This document shows, one piece after another, positions 1 to 6,614 of a stretch of DNA of 9,301 nt. Source of the DNA: Victivallales bacterium (GTDB lineage Bacteria; Verrucomicrobiota; Lentisphaeria; Oligosphaerales; Lenti-02). Position numbers and translations under genes: made by a program. The notes below the pieces were generated by a model. The model did not search any database. It was not told the origin of the DNA and was given only the letters and a program-made list of their open reading frames with translations. The DNA is taken from the NCBI GenBank assembly GCA_018648945.1, contig JABGQJ010000271.1:1-9301 (forward strand), in the 5' to 3' direction. How positions within the stretch are numbered: position 1 is the stretch's first letter; every line of letters begins with the position of its first letter.

Positions 1-758
1 GGGATCTCAGTCGGGTCCCGCCGACACCACCGGTGCAGGTGACCGCGACCGCGCTTGGTCCCCGCGCCGTTCGGCTGTCCTGGGCCGACAGTGATGGTTT
101 CGGGGCCAGCCGCCGCGTGGAGATCTACCGGGGGACTACTGCCGACTTCCCGCTTGACGGTCGGCACCGGATTGCAGGCAAGCGGGGGATCACGGCATTC
201 GATGACTTCGCCACGATGCCTGGGACCACGTACTTCTATCGGCTGCGCGCAGGGAACTTGGCGGGGCAATGGTCGGCGCCGGTCCAGGCCGTCGCGAAGA
301 CGCCGACCGAGGGCCCGTTCTTCGCCCGTATCAGTGCCGGGGACTTCCCGGTGGTCAAGGCCCTCATGTCCCGCGGGCGCGATCCTGAGGAGGGACTGTC
401 CTACATCTCCGGCATCGGGGCGGGAAAGCGCATGGAAGGTCCTGCAGAAGATGGCTATGCCGACGTCCGTTTCCGGGTGCCGACAACCGGCTCCTACGCG
501 ATCTGGGGGCTGGTCAGCGCCCCGGACCAGGGCAGCGACTCCTTCTACCTCAGCATGCCGGAGATCAACGGCGGCAAGCCCGTCAACTACTACACCGGCA
601 CGGGCGATGGCTGGTTCTGGAGTCGCCTGCCCGTGAAGGCCCAGATCAAGCTGACGGCAGGTGAACAGCAGTTCCGCCTGCACATCCGCGAGTGCAAGAC
701 GCGCCTTGCGGCAGTCCTGATCACCGACCAGCTCGACTGGCGCGCAGTCGGGCGCTAG
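1..758 (+). CDS. Secreted FN3 and carbohydrate-binding-like protein, C-terminal part
   Basis: The frame is open from base 3 at the window edge to the TAG at 756-758, so the 5' part, with any signal peptide and catalytic domain, is missing. The visible 251 or so residues hold two modules. About residues 9-97 are a fibronectin type III domain: it begins PPTPPVQVTATALGP, has the RLSW strand and the YFYRLRAGNLAGQWS strand, and ends near AVAKTP. The rest resembles the beta-sandwich binding modules found at the ends of secreted PVC-group proteins, with the cues VPTTGSYAIWGLVSAP, SDSFYLS, WFWSRL, LTAGEQQFRLHIRE and LAAVLITD. By family knowledge such modules bind sugars or other surface polymers. The enzyme they were attached to cannot be told from here. 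A strong terminator follows 7 bases after the stop, so this is the last gene of its transcript. Confidence 0.8.
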   Translation, partial: DLSRVPPTPPVQVTATALGPRAVRLSWADSDGFGASRRVEIYRGTTADFPLDGRHRIAGKRGITAFDDFATMPGTTYFYRLRAGNLAGQWSAPVQAVAKTPTEGPFFARISAGDFPVVKALMSRGRDPEEGLSYISGIGAGKRMEGPAEDGYADVRFRVPTTGSYAIWGLVSAPDQGSDSFYLSMPEINGGKPVNYYTGTGDGWFWSRLPVKAQIKLTAGEQQFRLHIRECKTRLAAVLITDQLDWRAVGR

Positions 759-765
759 GAAAGAG

Positions 766-797
766 AACGCCCCGGACGGCGAGCCGTCCGGGGCGTT
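766..797. terminator. Bidirectional hairpin terminator between convergent genes
   Basis: A perfect 14-bp stem (AACGCCCCGGACGG at 766-779 with CCGTCCGGGGCGTT at 784-797) closes a 4-base CGAG loop. It lies in the 63-base gap between the stop of the FN3 gene (758) and the stop of the prepilin-like gene (822). Read on the minus strand, the stem is followed by a pyrimidine run (CTCTTTCC). Read on the plus strand, it ends only in TTGATC. The position and stem strength support termination in both directions, best for the minus-strand gene. Confidence 0.85.
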
Positions 798-821
798 GAT
801 CAGAGTCGGGAGAACTACGCT

Positions 822-1502
822 CTACCGGCCGTAGTTGGTGTCCTGCGTGCTGCGGGCCACGTCGAACCAGGAACCGTAGGGAATCGAGCGGTACGCCTTG
901 GCATGACCATCGGCAAAGGAGTAATTGTTGCTTTCGCCATGGCGGTTGTAGGTACCGCGGACATGCTCGTTCCAGGAGTTGGAGTAGCCGCGGATACGTT
1001 CGCAGCCGCTGTCGCCGAAGGTCACCGTGGAGCTGGGGAACTTGCAGCTGCCCACACTGCGGCCGTTGCGCCAGCCGAGGGTGTCACTGCTGTCACCATC
1101 GTTGTTCCAGTCGCCGTAGCTCTCGTAGATGATGTTGTAGCCGTAGCCCGTGCCGCCGTAGTTCTTGCGCATCTGGGTCTCGGGATTGTGGCTGCTGGTC
1201 GCGCAACTGCTGCCATTGCCGGAGCCGCACTTCCAGACCTTGTAGTCGCTGAGGTACTGGTGCAGGCGGGTGTGGATGTTCGAGTTGGCAGTGTTGCCGC
1301 CGTAGTAGTTCGGCGCGCAGTCGTCTGCGTCCCCTAGGTACATGGCCCAAGCGAGGGCAATCTGCTTGACGTTGCCGGTACAGGATGCCTGACGAGCCTT
1401 CTCGCGGGCCTTGGAGAGGGCGGGCAGCAACATGCTGGCCAAAATCGCGATGATCGCGATGACGACCAGCAGCTCGATGAGGGTGAAGCGTTTACGGTTC
1501 AT
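822..1502 (-). CDS. Prepilin-like protein with H-X9-DG C-terminal motif
   Basis: This 226-residue protein has the N-terminal methylation/cleavage helix of type IV pilins and type II secretion pseudopilins. Residues 6-10 are FTLIE, with the key Glu at +5, followed by the hydrophobic helix [19 protein letters not shown] and the [11 protein letters not shown] segment. His188, nine residues and Asp198-Gly199 form the H-X9-DG motif of the large PVC/Armatimonadota prepilin-like families, which are often present in many copies and whose function is mostly unknown. The residue before the cleavage-site Phe is Arg, not the usual Gly. The central part is rich in Gly, Ser, Asn and Tyr, as expected of a surface-exposed beta domain. 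I chose the ATG at 1502 because AGGAAGG (1515-1509) lies 6 bases upstream; an in-frame extension to 1535 would only add a charged, non-conserved lead. A promoter sits about 100 bases upstream, and the gene ends at a strong terminator. Confidence 0.9.
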   Translation of the reverse strand: MNRKRFTLIELLVVIAIIAILASMLLPALSKAREKARQASCTGNVKQIALAWAMYLGDADDCAPNYYGGNTANSNIHTRLHQYLSDYKVWKCGSGNGSSCATSSHNPETQMRKNYGGTGYGYNIIYESYGDWNNDGDSSDTLGWRNGRSVGSCKFPSSTVTFGDSGCERIRGYSNSWNEHVRGTYNRHGESNNYSFADGHAKAYRSIPYGSWFDVARSTQDTNYGR

Positions 1503-1572
1503 GTGGGGCCTTCCTTCTTCTGGTTGGGTGCCCATCTGCAGGCGGGGTTGTCAGATGTGCGGTAGAGATGAA

Positions 1573-1586
1573 TTTTTAGCTAAAAA
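1573..1586. repeat. Perfect 14-bp AT-rich palindrome in the prepilin leader
   Basis: TTTTTAGCTAAAAA is its own reverse complement. It lies about 12-25 bases downstream of the expected transcription start of the minus-strand prepilin-like gene. In a GC-rich window such a site stands out. It could be a protein-binding operator or a weak RNA hairpin in the leader. I cannot name a regulator. Confidence 0.55.
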
Positions 1587-1598
1587 CACGCCCTTTGC

Positions 1599-1612
1599 AC
1601 TATTAAAATAGT
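1599..1612. repeat. Inverted repeat overlapping the prepilin promoter -10
   Basis: ACTATT (1599-1604) and AATAGT (1607-1612) are exact inverted arms around a 2-base AA centre. The repeat covers the proposed -10 element of the prepilin-like gene, so a protein bound here would block RNA polymerase. The operator role is inference; the repeat itself is read directly. Confidence 0.45.
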
Positions 1613-1633
1613 TCCGGCCTTGGCAATTGGCAA
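1605..1633 (-). promoter_or_regulatory. Sigma70-type promoter for the prepilin-like gene
   Basis: Read on the minus strand, TTGCCA (1633-1628) is followed by exactly 17 bases and then TATTTT (1610-1605). This is a close match to the -35/-10 consensus in the only AT-rich patch nearby. Expected initiation near 1598 gives a leader of about 95 bases to the ATG at 1502. The -35 region is a 7-bp tandem repeat on the plus strand (TTGGCAA twice, 1620-1633), so a second TTGCCA sits at 1626-1621, too close to the -10 to be used with it. Confidence 0.6.
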
Positions 1634-1688
1634 CCTGTGCAGTGCTCTTTCGTCGCCGACGCAGAGGACTTGGGTACCGACGGCCGAA

Positions 1689-1726
1689 CGGCTACCGTAT
1701 CAGCCTCACTTCTGAGTTGGTAGCCG
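1689..1726. repeat. Inverted repeat with nested stem upstream of the beta-helix gene
   Basis: CGGCTACC (1689-1696) pairs exactly with GGTAGCCG (1719-1726). Inside the 22-base loop, CTCA (1706-1709) and TGAG (1714-1717) can pair around CTTC, giving a stacked hairpin. It lies in the divergent region, 56 bases before the GTG start of the beta-helix gene, and may be part of its leader or an operator. I found no convincing promoter for that gene, so transcription relative to this element is unknown. Confidence 0.45.
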
Positions 1727-1746
1727 CCTGCACTGCCAGGTGGCAT

Positions 1747-1762
1747 GGGGCGGCACCGCCCC
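1747..1762 (+). promoter_or_regulatory. GC hairpin just upstream of the beta-helix gene RBS
   Basis: GGGGCGG (1747-1753) and CCGCCCC (1756-1762) are exact inverted arms. With a realistic 4-base loop they form a 6-bp all-GC stem. The hairpin ends 3 bases before the AAGGAG ribosome binding site, so it could affect ribosome access or mRNA stability. The role is inferred. Confidence 0.45.
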
Positions 1763-1765
1763 CGC

Positions 1766-1771
1766 AAGGAG
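1766..1771 (+). promoter_or_regulatory. Ribosome binding site that fixes the GTG start at 1782
   Basis: AAGGAG lies 10 bases upstream of the GTG at 1782. The open frame reaches back to 1740, but only the GTG at 1782 has such a site and gives a proper signal peptide. Confidence 0.7.
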
Positions 1772-1781
1772 ACCGAATCGA

Positions 1782-2888
1782 GTGACAACAAGACTGTTTG
1801 TTTCGATACTTTTCCTCATTTTTACGATGGAGACTGCCATGTCCCAGATCCCCGATTCCGCAGCGAGTGCGCGCCAATTCGGCGCGGTCGGCGATGGCCG
1901 GACCGATGACACGGCCGCTCTGCAAAAGGCGCTCGACAGCGGCCAACGCACGATACACGTGCCGGCGGGCGTCTATGTCATTCGGCGAACGCTCCTGATC
2001 GGTTCGGACACCACACTCAGCCTGGACAAGGGGGCGGTGGTCCGCCTCGGCGATGGCGCGGCAGCGGCAGCGGGCGGCGATTGCTTCCTGATCCGCAACC
2101 GCGATGTGGAGAACGGGAGCGAGAACATCACGGTTGACGGCGGCGTCTGGGACGGCAACTGCGCCAAGAACCCGCGCGGCGAGGAGCACGCGAAGGACAG
2201 CTACGGCGGCGTGGGCATGAGTTTCGTGCAGGTGCGCAAGCTAACCGTGCGCAACGTGACCATGCGCAACAACGAGTCCTTCGCCATCCGCGTGGGCGAG
2301 GTGGATCGGTTCCTGATCGAGAACGTTCTGCTGAACCACACGGTCATCCGCCCCAATCAGGACGGCATCCATGTGGGCGGTTTCTCCGAGAACGGGGTCA
2401 TCCGGAACATCTCCGCAAAGGGTGCCGGAGTGCCCAACGACGACATGGTCGCGCTGAACGCCGACGATGACGTGACCCGCCACTTCAACCGGGGCATGAA
2501 ACTGGGGCCCATCCGCAACATCCTGGTGGAGGACATCTCGGCCGAGGATGCCTATACCTTCGTGCGCCTGCTTAGCAACACGGCCCCGATCCGCGATATC
2601 ACCATCCGCAAGATCCGCGGCGGCTGTCGCATGTACTGCCTGAATCTCAACCGTTGGCGCTTCCCCAAGGGCCGGGGGAACATCGCGAACGTGCTGGTGG
2701 AGGATGTGAAGGTGGCCAAGAACCCCGGCAACGGCTTGCCGCTGATTCCCGTGACCCTGTCCGTGCGCAATATGCGCATCCGGAACTTCGTCCGTACCGA
2801 CCACGACGACAAGGCCAAGACGCTGCTGATCGATGACTCCATCGATGTGGAGCTCTCCGTGGACATTCGCCGGGCGGAGAAGGAGTAA
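1782..2888 (+). CDS. Secreted right-handed beta-helix protein, GH28/pectate-lyase-like
   Basis: This 368-residue protein begins with a short export signal: TTR, then the hydrophobic LFVSILFLIFT, with cleavage likely near TAMS-Q at about residue 21. The mature part opens with FGAVGDGRTDDTAALQKAL (33-51), the hallmark start of the pectate_lyase_3/GH28-type beta-helix. Many short repeating strands of the type ITVDGGVWDGN, LTVRNVTMRNN, FLIENVLLNHT and ILVEDISAED follow. In GH28 polygalacturonases the acids come from N-x-D and DD motifs. Matching positions are N192-Q-D194 and D220-D221, 26 residues apart, but I find no GHG motif and no clear RxK. A glycoside hydrolase or lyase acting outside the cytoplasm on plant-type or algal polysaccharide is likely, but the substrate is not readable. 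The gene ends 4 bases before the stop of the convergent membrane gene. ATG codons at 1827 and 1839 are weaker start options because they lose the signal. Confidence 0.85.
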   Translation: MTTRLFVSILFLIFTMETAMSQIPDSAASARQFGAVGDGRTDDTAALQKALDSGQRTIHVPAGVYVIRRTLLIGSDTTLSLDKGAVVRLGDGAAAAAGGDCFLIRNRDVENGSENITVDGGVWDGNCAKNPRGEEHAKDSYGGVGMSFVQVRKLTVRNVTMRNNESFAIRVGEVDRFLIENVLLNHTVIRPNQDGIHVGGFSENGVIRNISAKGAGVPNDDMVALNADDDVTRHFNRGMKLGPIRNILVEDISAEDAYTFVRLLSNTAPIRDITIRKIRGGCRMYCLNLNRWRFPKGRGNIANVLVEDVKVAKNPGNGLPLIPVTLSVRNMRIRNFVRTDHDDKAKTLLIDDSIDVELSVDIRRAEKE

Positions 2889-2892
2889 TCCC

Positions 2893-5121
2893 CTACGTTC
2901 CCGGCGCGCGCCGGAGTTGTGCGCCCAGGGCAACCACGATCAGCAGGGGCAGCAGGAGCGTGGCAACTGGCGGGTGGATGATCCCCCGGGGAAGCAGGAC
3001 GCAAACGCCGACTGCGAACCCGGCTAGACCGCCAGCCAAGTCGGTGGCATACAGCGTGCCCGGCAGCCGTTGCGCCGGGGCGGCACCGGAGGCGATCGCG
3101 AAGGCACCCCCCGGGAGGGTCCCGCTCACGGCCCCCAGGAGAGCGGCCGCCCAGAAGGGAACGCGGTTGCCGGGCAGGCGGAGCCACAGCACTGCGCCGG
3201 CGCTGAGCGCGCACAGCGCGAGGAAGGCCAGGAGCCGACGCGACCGCAGGCGGGAGAAGGCCGACGCCGCCAACCCCATCCCGAGCATGTGGGCGCCATT
3301 GATGGTGGCCAGATACTGGAAGAGCGACCCGTGGGTGGCCTGGAACGCGCAGAGCACGCCCCAGAGCACAAGGGCACTCCAGAAGCCGGCGGCATACATC
3401 GCGATCACCAAGGGGGGCAGGCGCCGCCGCTTCCTGCCCAGACCAAAGGCCAAGGGCAAGGGGACCAGAATCAGCCCCCACCACCAAAGCGTGGTCTTGG
3501 GGTCGGCAGCGAGGAGCCCGGCCGCGCGGTCCTTCGTCACCTGCAACCACGTCTGCAGCGTCTGGGCCGCAACGCGGGGACGGGCCAGCGTCGAGATGGA
3601 TGCGTTGCCCGGTTCCGGCGTCTCCAGCGAAAGAGGGTTGTGCGGCTGCGCATGGCGGAGCTCGAACGCATTTCGTTCCCGGGCGAATTCGTCGGTAGAG
3701 GCGGTGGGCGAAAAGCCCTTGATCCCCCTGCCCTTTGCTTTGCGCCAGAGGGAGGCAAAGTCCAGGTCCACGGGGGCGCCCCCCCGGCGAACGATCAGCC
3801 AGGGCGCCTCGTCGCCGGTGACCATGGCCTGGCCACACGCGTGCTTGAAGGTATCGTGGATCGTGCGGTTCCGGTCCAGGAACGTGCCGCCGCCCCTGGG
3901 GCCGCCGCCCGTGATCGGGCCAAAGACGAGGACGCCGCCATCCGCAACCGTCTCCCAGGCTGCCTGGAGGAACTCCACACTGCATGCCCGAGCCGCCCCC
4001 AGAGAGAGTGGCTCCGGCACCCGCAGAAAGACGACATCGAACCGATGTTCGCATTCCCGCAACCAAGCCAGCGGGTCCGTCACGGCCCGCTGCACGCTCG
4101 GCGAATCCAGGGCGTCTTCCTGTCGTCGGCAGACCCGGGCCCGCACGGCGGGGATCAGGTCGGGCGGGGCATCAAGGCATTGCACGCTGGCTGGGCCATG
4201 GTCGAGGACATGCCAGAGGGCAGGAGTCAGCACGGAATTGACCAGCAGGACCGATTTGGGTGCCAGCACCTGCAGCATGGCGACATGAGCCGGATCGTCG
4301 CGGCCCTGCTCGTCTGGCAGGGACAGATCGAGCAGGCCATCCCGGTAGATGCTGACCGATCCCTGGTAGTCCACCACCTCCACGACGCCATGGGGAGCTT
4401 CGTGGACCGCCAGGAGGGACATGGGGGCATGGTGGTAGTGTTGCCAAAGCCAGCGCCGCGTGCCATGGTCGAGCAGCCAGAGGCCTGCCGTTCCCAGAAG
4501 CACGGCCGACAGGGACAGAATGGCCGGGAGACGCCCCCGGCGCAGCGCGAAGACACCAAGGGCAGGCAGGCAGGCAAAGCCCCATGCCAGGGAGAATCCG
4601 GGGATGAGTCCGAGCAGTAGGAAGGAGAGCAAGGCACCCGCCGCTGCGGTGCCCAACGCATCGGCACTGTAGGCATGGCCGCCAGTGTGGGAGCTTTCGG
4701 CACGGTCGGGAGACGAACGGCAGAATGCCAGGAGCAGGGGGAAGGCCAGGCCATCCACCAGGGCGGGAATGCCGCAGGAGAGGACCGAGACGGCGCCAAG
4801 CCAGAGCAGAGGCAGGGGGTTGGCCGGCTCCACTGGCGCGAGGAATTTGCCGAACCGAGCGACCAGCAGCCCAAGCAGAGCGGCGAAGGGGGAGGCCAGC
4901 AGGGCGGCGAACGTCCAGCGCTGGATGCGGGGGGTCACGCGGGGGTGCTGGGCCAGCCGGTCTCCGACCAAGCTGCCGAGCACGGCCAACATGAGCCATC
5001 CTGCCAGACCGAATGCCACGGCGGGCTCGCTGCCGTTCGACAGGGCGAGAAGCTCGCGCAGGAGAATGGTCTGTACGCCATGGGCCCCCGCGCCGAAGAG
5101 CAGGAAGGGAAGCCAGATCAC
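2893..5121 (-). CDS. Polytopic membrane protein with spermidine-synthase-like domain
   Basis: The protein has 742 residues from GTG 5121. A first membrane block of about six or seven helices (roughly residues 1-225) starts WLPFLLFGAGAHGVQTILLRELL, the typical opening of membrane spermidine-synthase-like proteins. A soluble domain (about 235-480) follows: HEAPHGVVEVVDYQGSVSIY matches the aminopropyltransferase beta-hairpin, and YRDGLLDLSLPDEQ and DPAHVAMLQVL follow as in that family. A second block of about six helices fills about 515-735. In true spermidine synthases the first Rossmann strand ends in a glycine-rich loop. Here that place reads LLVNSVLTPALW (292-303), without glycines, although Asp317 in CLDAPPDLI keeps the acidic end of strand 2. 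Catalysis is therefore doubtful. The start is set by the GTGA overlap with the stop of the upstream radical SAM gene; GTG 5151 would add ten polar residues. Co-transcription and probably translational coupling with that gene are strongly indicated. Confidence 0.8.
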   Translation of the reverse strand: MIWLPFLLFGAGAHGVQTILLRELLALSNGSEPAVAFGLAGWLMLAVLGSLVGDRLAQHPRVTPRIQRWTFAALLASPFAALLGLLVARFGKFLAPVEPANPLPLLWLGAVSVLSCGIPALVDGLAFPLLLAFCRSSPDRAESSHTGGHAYSADALGTAAAGALLSFLLLGLIPGFSLAWGFACLPALGVFALRRGRLPAILSLSAVLLGTAGLWLLDHGTRRWLWQHYHHAPMSLLAVHEAPHGVVEVVDYQGSVSIYRDGLLDLSLPDEQGRDDPAHVAMLQVLAPKSVLLVNSVLTPALWHVLDHGPASVQCLDAPPDLIPAVRARVCRRQEDALDSPSVQRAVTDPLAWLRECEHRFDVVFLRVPEPLSLGAARACSVEFLQAAWETVADGGVLVFGPITGGGPRGGGTFLDRNRTIHDTFKHACGQAMVTGDEAPWLIVRRGGAPVDLDFASLWRKAKGRGIKGFSPTASTDEFARERNAFELRHAQPHNPLSLETPEPGNASISTLARPRVAAQTLQTWLQVTKDRAAGLLAADPKTTLWWWGLILVPLPLAFGLGRKRRRLPPLVIAMYAAGFWSALVLWGVLCAFQATHGSLFQYLATINGAHMLGMGLAASAFSRLRSRRLLAFLALCALSAGAVLWLRLPGNRVPFWAAALLGAVSGTLPGGAFAIASGAAPAQRLPGTLYATDLAGGLAGFAVGVCVLLPRGIIHPPVATLLLPLLIVVALGAQLRRAPGT
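2901..2914. repeat. Perfect 14-bp GC palindrome at a convergent gene end
   Basis: CCGGCGCGCGCCGG is its own reverse complement. It lies inside the last codons of the minus-strand membrane gene, 12 bases past the stop of the plus-strand beta-helix gene. It can fold as a 5-bp stem with a 4-base loop in either transcript. No T-run follows on the plus strand, so it is at best a weak terminator or pause site. The 4-base intergenic gap leaves no room for any other one. Confidence 0.35.
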
Positions 5122-6260
5122 TGCCAGACCCCAGGGATCTGGTTCCGGCACTTCGGGCAGCGCCCCGTGGTCCCGATCCGGTCACTGACCACCTTCACAT
5201 CCATGCGCTCGATCAGGAGGGCATCGCAGCGGTCGCAGCGGGTGGACGACCGGGGGTGGTCCGGGATGTTCTCGGCATAGGCGTACTCCAGCCCCGCCTC
5301 GTTCGCGATGTCGCAGCATTTCTCGATGGTCTCTCGGGAGGTGGGCGGGAGGTTGCGCAGCTGGAAGGTCGGGGAAAAGCGCCCGAAGTGAATGGGCACT
5401 TCCTTGCCCACCATCTGGACCAGGCCCTTGCACATGCGCTCGATTCGCTTCAGGTCATCGTTGTAGGTGGGGACGACCAAGTAGACCAACTCGAACCAAG
5501 TCTTGGTGGCAGCGAGTCGGGAGATGGCTTTCTGCACGGGCCCCAGTTCAGCCTCGATCACCTTCTTGTAGAACCCATTGGTGGTCCCCTTCAGGGTGAC
5601 GGCGATGGCATCGGTGACTTCGCAAAGCTCGCGCAAGGGGCGGGAGTCGATGTACATGCCGCAGCCCAGAACCGTCCTGAGACCGGCTTCTTTGGCCGCT
5701 CGGAAGGTGTCGAGGACGTACTCCAGGGAGGCCACCGGGCCGGAGTAGGTGAAGCCCACGGTGTCCAGCCCCTTGCCTTTGACCGCCGCGATTGCCTTGC
5801 CCGGCGGCAGGTCGAAGGTGGTCAGGGCCTCCGGCTGGCTCTGTGACTCCTTGGCGTTCTGGCAGTACTTGCAGCGCAGGTTGCAGCCGCCGATGGCCAG
5901 GGTCAGCGCCTTCTTGCCGGGGCGGAAGTGGGCCAGGGGGTACTTGCCCATCTCGTCCAGCGAGACGACGGCCGGGTTGGCATAGCCATAGGTCGCCAGA
6001 TGCCCGTCCTGGTTGGTCCGGGTCCGGCAGTGGGACCGCTCGCCGGGCTTCAACTTGCAGCGGCGGGGGCAGATTCGGCACTCGACGAGTCCATTCTCAA
6101 GCAACCGGTAGAACTTCGCCGGGGAAGGTCGCGGCAGGTCGATCGTTGCCCCACAGGCCGTATGGCTGCCGAGCAGCGAGGCCCCGAGCAGGCTCCCGCC
6201 CATGACTCGGGCGCCGTTCCCAAGGAGTTCGCGTCGCGAGATGGCTGATTGCTGTGTCAT
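5118..6260 (-). CDS. amrS: AmmeMemoRadiSam-type radical SAM enzyme with Tat signal
   Basis: The protein has 380 residues. It starts with a twin-arginine signal (S8-R9-R10-E-L-L, then a weakly hydrophobic Gly/Leu stretch to about residue 31). An N-terminal cysteine cluster C61-x2-C64-x3-C68-x9-C78 precedes the radical SAM motif C126-x3-C130-x2-C133 (GGCNLRCKYCQN), which binds the 4Fe-4S cluster that cleaves S-adenosylmethionine. The YSGP segment and VPTYNDD are typical of the AmrS branch of pyruvate-formate-lyase-activase-like enzymes. The C-terminus is a CxxC...CxxC ribbon (C342, C345, C368, C371) ending IPGVW, again as in AmrS. In many prokaryotes AmrS sits with MEMO and AMMECR1 homologues; its reaction is not securely known. 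Those partners are not in this window. GGAG lies 6 bases before the ATG. The gene overlaps the following membrane protein gene by 4 bases. A Tat signal on an enzyme of this class suggests export with its cluster already folded in. Confidence 0.9.
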   Translation of the reverse strand: MTQQSAISRRELLGNGARVMGGSLLGASLLGSHTACGATIDLPRPSPAKFYRLLENGLVECRICPRRCKLKPGERSHCRTRTNQDGHLATYGYANPAVVSLDEMGKYPLAHFRPGKKALTLAIGGCNLRCKYCQNAKESQSQPEALTTFDLPPGKAIAAVKGKGLDTVGFTYSGPVASLEYVLDTFRAAKEAGLRTVLGCGMYIDSRPLRELCEVTDAIAVTLKGTTNGFYKKVIEAELGPVQKAISRLAATKTWFELVYLVVPTYNDDLKRIERMCKGLVQMVGKEVPIHFGRFSPTFQLRNLPPTSRETIEKCCDIANEAGLEYAYAENIPDHPRSSTRCDRCDALLIERMDVKVVSDRIGTTGRCPKCRNQIPGVWQ

Positions 6261-6474
6261 GGCTTGCTCCGGCGTGCTCGGCCGATTCCCTTGCTGGCGT
6301 ACCGGGAGCCTTCCCTATCCGGAGGAACGCCACTGTGCGTGCCCAAACCTCTCCCCTTTGGAGCCCGATGTCAAGCGCTGCTGGGCGCAAGGGCCCTGGC
6401 CCAAGGTGGGCCCGGAGGATGCCGCTTGGCTCGTTCGGTTCTGCGTTCCCAAGGGACTTGTCGCGGCTGCAGAG

Positions 6475-6502
6475 TTGACGGGCGGTTGTGATTACGTATA
6501 TT
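6475..6502 (+). promoter_or_regulatory. Sigma70-type promoter for the unknown exported protein
   Basis: TTGACG (6475-6480), a 16-base spacer and TATATT (6497-6502) make a near-consensus promoter in a small AT-rich patch. Initiation near 6509 gives a leader of about 115 bases before the GTG at 6625. The palindrome GGCACGTGCC about 30 bases past the start site might be an operator; that part is inference. Confidence 0.65.
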
Positions 6503-6609
6503 CAACCCGACGGCGAGACCGTTCGGTTCATCCTTCCCGGCACGTGCCCGTTGCCTTGTTCAATGGGGCATGTCTGCGGGAGGCGGAAGACAGGGACTTC
6601 AGAAGCAGT

Positions 6610-6614
6610 GGGAG
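6610..6614 (+). promoter_or_regulatory. Ribosome binding site supporting the GTG start at 6625
   Basis: GGGAG lies 10 bases before GTG 6625, the in-frame codon that opens a clean signal peptide. The far-upstream in-frame starts have no such signal, and using them would place the promoter inside the gene. Confidence 0.5.

Noticed and set aside
903..1337. Hydrophobic plus-strand frame rich in Val and Ala
   Set aside because: It is antisense to the prepilin-like gene, whose FTLIE and H-X9-DG motifs are unambiguous. The Val/Ala richness comes from reading its codons backwards.
1670..1700. Possible promoter TTGGGT-N17-TACCGT for the beta-helix gene
   Set aside because: The -10 shares too few positions with the consensus to be called.
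2552..4066. Long open frame (504 codons) on the minus strand
   Set aside because: It overlaps the membrane protein gene in another frame and the beta-helix gene antisense. Its translation is low-complexity Arg/Gly/Pro/Ala with no family features.
3070..4620. Long open frame (516 codons) on the plus strand
   Set aside because: It lies wholly antisense to the membrane protein gene. Its translation is rich in Arg, Gly, Gln and Pro with no recognisable domain, which is typical of an antisense frame in GC-rich DNA.
6369..6374. Perfect TTGACA on the minus strand upstream of the radical SAM gene
   Set aside because: No acceptable -10 lies 16-18 bases downstream (GAGGTT or AGGTTT only), so I do not call it a promoter.
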